Origin: Acanthaster planci
Lineage: Eukaryota; Echinodermata; Asteroidea; Valvatida; Acanthasteridae
DNA: 64,000 nucleotides
Reading direction: 5' to 3'
NCBI RefSeq assembly: GCF_001949145.1
Contig: NW_019091360.1
Location: 2,341,157-2,405,156, forward strand
Shown here: in pieces, positions 60,101-64,000 of the stretch
How positions within the stretch are numbered: position 1 is the stretch's first letter
Layout of the letters: each line of letters starts with the position of its first letter
Program-made: the position numbers and the translations under genes
Notes under the pieces: model-generated
Seen by the model: only the letters and a program-made list of their open reading frames with translations
What the model was told of the DNA's origin: nothing
Databases searched by the model: none

Positions 60101-63100
60101 GTTTTTGAAAAAATCTTGCATCAATTGCAGGAAGTGTGGTATGAATGTCTGCCGATGTGTGATTTAGCAGTCAGAGTTTGTGCTTTTTATTCTCTTTCTT
60201 CGCAGACGCCCACTCACAGAAGGCAAGCCACACCCATCAGGGATGACGAATCAGCCAATGGCAGCAGTGAAGTCTCTAGGATACGTGCCAGAAGGTTTGG
60301 GTTCATCTCACCTGTAGATATTAAACTACTTGTAATGGCCTGTATTTACTGGGAGCTACATGTAGGTTCCCTGTTGAACTGAGTAAAATCTACCCAGGTA
60401 CTCTAAACCTGTAACACCCCAAAATTCAATGGGGAAAAAGCATACTCTGAAGATGTATTAAAGTTGTCAATACTGTCTTGCCCAGTATCATTAGCTTCCG
60501 GGTATGTAAAATCTCCTCAGAAACCCCCGAAAACGCAGCATTATGGGAGAAAAAATTACACAGGAAACAGGAAAGAGTTGGGGGGGGGAGGAAAGGGGGT
60601 GAAAATGAATTGATTGCTCAAAAGTTGCCAGCGCGTGCAACTCAGAATGGACCTTATTCTACCGGTATAAGACCCCTTCCTTCCCTGGAAAGAACTTCTC
60701 CCCCTCCCAACCGGTTATGATGCCCGTGTTCATAAAACCTTTATTGATAAATCTCTGGATAATGTGTCAGATTGGATTATGCTTGCCTTGCACATTCAGT
60801 TTTACCCCACTGTATGGCGGGCAGTGAAACTGATACCAAAAAACTAAGTGTTTATTTATGCCATTCAATGACCCTCATGTTGCTTTTTTGATTGGACCGA
60901 AGAGCACTGCGTTATGTCCGTGGCCAAAGTTTGTAGTACATAGAGACGGCAGCAGACAGCCTGCACATTGGCAGACAGTGCAGCATCAAGTCTTGTCTAG
61001 AAATCTCAAGTGTTACGGCCAACTTCCATTAGCCCACCCCAGCTACGTGTAGTCCCGCATTTAGTTTTTGGCAGCTTGTCTAGTGTCAATCAAATGTGTT
61101 GTTCTTTTAGTCGCGATTCACGTACATGTAAACCAGACTGGAGTAGTTCTACTTGAGTCCCCCTACATCTCCCCCCCCCCTGTCTCCTGAGATAAAATAT
61201 TTTGGTGCCATAAATCAAAAAATGACGTGTACATGCACTTGTGTAATCAGCAATTTTATCATGTTGACACTGCCAGTCAAGAAAAGAAAGTCATTTCCCT
61301 GTCCCTAGTGGTGATTATGATGGGGACATGGCTGGTTGAGATTAACTTGATCAAATCTTCAAGGACATTTCATACCTCTTTGATAAGTTGTACCACTTAC
61401 ATTTACATGTAGCTGTATCATGAACCGGGAGAGAACACTGAAGAAACGTAGGCATATATGTATTTTATCAGTACGTACTGTATAAATACATGTACATGTT
61501 TAATGTAGCCTTGTGTTGAGTGTTGTACTGAGTACAAATATCCTGATGACAAGGATGTACACTGTACATGTACATATGCAGGATACACATGCATTTCCTA
61601 CATAAAGATACATGCAAAATAAAATGGTCGGTCGCGTCCAATTGATCTTACTGCCAAGCCTCTGGCGTGGAACATTCCTCTTTATTTTGACAACGTAAGG
61701 ACAAGTTGATAAAAGTCAAGTTCGTCCCCGGGATCATCGGTTTCTGATAATGTCGACGTGTCAATATTTGATTTGGCCATACATAGAGGTTGGACTGTGT
61801 TATTTACATGAACCCTGCCGGTGGTTCACGCACTTTGCACCCCAAGCCTTTGGTTTTGCCAGTTGCTGTCATTGTGTTGGTACAGTGGTAATGTCAACAG
61901 GTTTACATACAAGTACACCTACAGTATTTTATTTTGATCGTCAAGATCATCAGCATTTCACGTGCATTCATGTCCTGTACATACAGGCCTACATGTACAT
62001 GTGCCTGACTCTGAGTCATGATGTTATTGTACCTGTACATTTTCGTATTTGAAATTGTAAATGTTTGGAATGTTAAAAAGAGCATTTCTGAATGCCCAAA
62101 ATGTGACAAAATATTTGTGTAAAGCTTCCAAAAATTTGCAGCAGTTGAAGAAGATTAAAATGTTGACTTTTTGTGCAGAAATGAACATTCAGCATCCCCT
62201 AAAAGGTGAAAACAATTAATGTAGTCCTTCTACTCGTCACACAAAGCCCATCATTCACAAACATTGTAGCATAGGCCTGCAAGTGTTACTTGGCTACTTG
62301 ATCGAAGTATCAATTAGTTGGTTACGTTTATCTATTCCATCAATTTACAGATCTTCAGAAGGCATAGGAGAATTGCCCAAAAGCTTTGAAACCCAAATAG
62401 ATATACATTGTTCTAATAGCAGACATTGAAATTCAATTCTTTCCAAAACCTCTTAAGTGGTTAGAAATATTAACATATGTTGGTAGATTCTTAGAAAACA
62501 ACGTTCAGATGATAAGAATGGTGATTGCTAATTCAAACCTACATGCACAACTTTCAGAATTCTGTATCAGTCATCTGCCTACGTCACACACTCATCTTGC
62601 TCTTGGCAATAGTATACATGTACATTTATTAAGTCTGTCATCGTCATCCTTGGTTGTCATTCTGGATTGTCATCCTGGATTGTGCTAACACTTTCTTGAT
62701 TGACGTTACTTGTTTGGTTGCAGGAGACACGCCAGAGAAAGCCTCGACAGCAACAACCCAAGCAGCCCCTCCTCCCCGAGGTCGATACTACGGAGGGATG
62801 TGGACGGGAGGTCAGCAGAGGAATGGAAGAGGGTGAGATGGAAGATGGGTTCTAAATCCCTCCCCAAACTACATGCACCTGCTCGGTCCTCATCTGTGCC
62901 CCTCACCCCCCAACAATGACACTCATGCGAGTCCCCCTTGACCCTTCAGAAAGCCAGATTGCACATACCTGTATGCCTGACAAATTTTGGTAGCTTGGGT
63001 TGAGGATAGTGAATAATTGTTGGGATGGGTTCATATGTTATTAACCATGTTCATGTATATACATGTATCTCTTTGTATTGTAGTTGTACATTTGTTGTAG

Positions 63101-63309
63101 TCTTTGCTCATGAGGTCACTGACTGGTTTCTGTTGTATTATTCCCTTTCCCCTCTGCATGTATTTGCATGGTGTGTGAACCGACCTGCTGTGCTTGTGTG
63201 ACAGATGTATGAGCGCGAACATCGGGAGAACCGACGGCTGACCCGGAGGCTACACGAGGCTGAGGAGAGAGTAGCACGCTTGGAAGATGAAATCCAAATA
63301 CTGACAGAA
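41843..63309 (+). CDS. Gene 2: MYPT C-terminal-like protein (tandem partial paralogue), 3'-partial
   Basis: CDS = 41843-42178, 50748-50855, 60206-60294, 62724-62832, 63205-63309, continuing beyond the window. The 747 nt give 249 open codons with phases 0, 0, 2, 0, 0. Seen: a KREKRRGTGV site like the second ROCK site of MYPT (KRRSTGV), an acidic exon, a Ser-rich linker, and the coiled-coil start EEWKRMYEREHRENRRLTRR, resembling MYPT1 DFKKLYEQILAENEKLKAQL. The introns after the TGV motif, after the acidic exon, in the linker (phase 2) and before the coiled coil have the same phases as in gene 1. Inferred: a duplicated C-terminal half of a MYPT gene with its own start; no ankyrin repeats or RVxF motif are visible. 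Alternatives: the PPP1R12C-like end of a longer gene with undetected upstream exons, or an unrelated coiled-coil protein. Individual similarity is weak; the shared architecture is the main evidence. Confidence 0.62.
45426..45452. repeat. Imperfect palindrome centred on ACCGGT
   Basis: TGTAACAGAAACCGG is followed directly by TTTCTCTGTTACA, a palindrome with a 2-base offset. TTTCTCTGTTACA recurs as a direct repeat near 45803. Function unknown. Confidence 0.55.
47820..47878 (+). repeat. 24-bp stem hairpin in intron 1 of gene 2
   Basis: The arm at 47820-47843 (starting TTAACCCTAACA) pairs with 47855-47878 (ending TGTTAGGGTTAA) at 22 of 24 positions across an 11-nt loop. The stem is long and regular enough to be an RNA hairpin or the two ends of a tiny element. 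Confidence 0.8.
50748..50855 (+). CDS. Gene 2 exon 2: acidic Asn/Thr-rich spacer
   Basis: Acceptor TTTCTACATGTACATGCAG, donor GAG|GTATTG, phase 0 to 0, 36 codons. It begins DEDTANATANVKTNTDYNED and ends NGTTNSYE. It is acidic like exon J of gene 1, with the same phases. The purine-rich, codon-like composition stands out from the surrounding intron. Confidence 0.68.
56743..56923. mobile_element. TIR element with tRNA-like segment, interrupted by assembly gap
   Basis: The left arm 56743-56785 (ATTTATATAACGGGTTTTGCC..ACCCAACG) is the near reverse complement of 56881-56923 (CGTTGGGTAAGGGCAAAAACC..TATATAAAT). Between them, on the minus strand, TGGTCGCGTGGTTAAGACG resembles a tRNA D-arm / pol III A box. 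It may be a tRNA-derived short element inside TIRs. Part of the interior is missing as Ns. Confidence 0.6.
56786..56806. other. Assembly gap (21 N)
   Basis: A run of 21 N inside the inverted-repeat element. The hairpin-forming flanks probably caused the assembly break, and the real length is unknown. Confidence 0.99.
60206..60294 (+). CDS. Gene 2 exon 3: RRQATPIRDDES segment
   Basis: Acceptor TTCTCTTTCTTCGCAG, donor AGAAG|GTTTGG (weak), phase 0 to 2. It encodes TPTHRRQATPIRDDESANGS and then SEVSRIRAR plus AG. The donor choice is supported because only phase 2 keeps the next exon open in its Arg/Ser-rich frame. RRQATP is a basophilic phosphorylation-type context. It also echoes [11 protein letters not shown] of gene 1 exon E, but the exon position corresponds to exon L. 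Confidence 0.6.
60295..62723 (+). other. Intron 3 of gene 2
   Basis: No exon recognised. It contains more TACATGTA palindromes (61490, 61565, 61990) and poly-C/G tracts (60579, 61172). Confidence 0.5.
62724..62832 (+). CDS. Gene 2 exon 4: Ser-Pro-rich linker into the coiled coil
   Basis: Acceptor TTGTTTGGTTGCAG, donor AGG|GTGAGA, phase 2 to 0. After completing the split Arg it encodes RHARESLDSNNPSSPSSPRS and then ILRRDVDGRSAEEWKR. Phases match exon M of gene 1. The other two frames also lack stops in this stretch, so the frame call depends on phase matching with exons 3 and 5. Confidence 0.63.
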
Positions 63310-64000
63310 GTACATGCTAACTTTGCTTGAGTATTTCACTGGGTTATTTGGCAGTATCGTTGTTCTGTAACACTCGCTTGAGGTGTTTGAATGCACATGA
63401 AGCTGCTTGGTTTTTACATGAGTTTGAGTTCATTCCTTTTGGTTGTTGGTTTTGTGGTTTGTACTGGACTTGGTACAGTAACCTCCTCTCTTATTCCTTT
63501 TTTGTGTTGATAGTGTTTTTCAACATACATGCTGATATTTGTTTATTATTGATGACTTTCCTACATTTTCTTCATGCACCAGAATATCCCTTAAAAAGTA
63601 TTTCATTCCCATGCATTGTCCAGAGAGAGAGAGCAACGAATGTTATGTGCAGTGAAGGTCTTCTGTCTGAGTTGGCAATGCATTAGCCAATCACAATGTG
63701 CGAAATGTGTCGACCCTTTCCTAATACACGTTGCCGGTCGACATATGCTGACGTGTCAAACCCATTCAAACATGCATTGCATACAGCGACCAATGTGTTG
63801 CAAACTCTTGGCGGTGCTCTATTGTGAAACGCCCTTGTTGTTTTTTACATGTATTTTGGAAACCAGTTTCTTTTTGTGTAGAAACGTGTTCCCGCTCATC
63901 AGAAAACTGACTGCTGCTACCGGGTTTAGGGTAAACAAGGAGAAAACTCCTCAGATCGAAAAATATATTTTGTGCATCGTCAAGCTAAGAAAAGTGTCAC
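62833..64000 (+). other. Introns 4 and 5 of gene 2 (right edge)
   Basis: Intron 62833-63204 and the open intron from 63310 to the window end. The next coiled-coil exon (ERRALERR-type) is expected further right. None is visible in the last 690 bases. Confidence 0.5.
63205..63309 (+). CDS. Gene 2 exon 5: start of MYPT-type coiled coil
   Basis: Acceptor TGTGCTTGTGTGACAG, donor GAA|GTACAT, phase 0 to 0, 35 codons: MYEREHRENRRLTRRLHEAE followed by ERVARLEDEIQILTE. Heptad Leu/Ile spacing is clear. With the preceding EEWKR it reads like the first helix of the PRKG1-interaction domain of PPP1R12 proteins. No stop is reached, and later exons must lie beyond position 64000. Confidence 0.72.

Larger units (their letters stand above)
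50856..60205 (+). other. Intron 2 of gene 2
   Basis: 9.35 kb with no recognised exon. It contains TACATGTA clusters (53758-53830, 57008-57040, 58040-58085), the TIR element at 56743-56923 and the assembly gap. A small missed exon cannot be excluded, but none is needed for phase. Confidence 0.5.

Noticed and set aside
1-64000. CRISPR arrays, prokaryotic operons, tRNA or rRNA genes
   Set aside because: None seen. The spliced architecture and repeat content are eukaryotic. The only tRNA-like piece is the truncated A-box segment in the element at 56743-56923.

Overview
This is eukaryotic (metazoan) genomic DNA. Coding information is split into short exons with GT/AG borders, separated by long AT-rich introns full of poly-T, poly-G and TACATGTA-type palindromes. 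There are no operons, no ribosome-binding-site architecture and no tRNA or rRNA genes. Most open frames of 60 codons or more are chance frames in introns. The dense TACATGTA palindromes, the MITE-like elements and the protein similarity suggest an invertebrate, perhaps a deuterostome such as amphioxus or an echinoderm, but the sequence alone does not settle the taxon.

Two genes are supported, both on the + strand. Gene 1 (exons from 1678 to the stop at 30361) is the C-terminal two thirds of a myosin phosphatase targeting subunit (MYPT / PPP1R12 family). Fifteen exons join in one frame for 619 codons. They encode the acidic Ser/Glu stretch, the Thr-rich linker, the ROCK inhibitory site (RRST|QGVT, the Thr696 equivalent), the second ROCK site (RRRATGV, the Thr853 equivalent), and a C-terminal coiled coil ending in a leucine zipper and the family's diagnostic ...RVISKLSK tail. 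The ankyrin repeats and the PP1-binding motif must lie upstream of the window. An extra exon at 20737-20880 begins with an ATG preceded by an in-frame stop and joins in frame to the last five exons. It looks like an internal alternative first exon for a short (210-residue) isoform, comparable to the vertebrate small subunit / HS-M21 type.

Gene 2 (41843 to beyond 63309, open at the window's right edge) starts about 11.5 kb downstream. It encodes a protein with a KRRGTGV site, a linker and the start of a MYPT-type coiled coil (KRMYEREHRENRRL...). Its successive intron phases (0, 0, 2, 0) match those of gene 1 at the corresponding positions. It therefore looks like a tandem partial paralogue of the MYPT C-terminal half, apparently without the PP1-targeting N-terminus.

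Region by region: 1-1677 intron; 1678-7301 gene 1 exons A-G; 7302-14149 long intron with a foldback element; 14150-17785 exons H-J, with a foldback element and a hAT-type MITE with target-site duplication in the intron; 17786-28428 long introns around the alternative first exon; 28429-30361 C-terminal exons; 30362-41842 3' flank and intergenic DNA, including a CpG-richer block at 37.2-41.8 kb with CRE palindromes; 41843-63309 gene 2 exons in large introns rich in TACATGTA, with a 24-bp hairpin, a palindrome and a TIR element interrupted by a 21-N gap.
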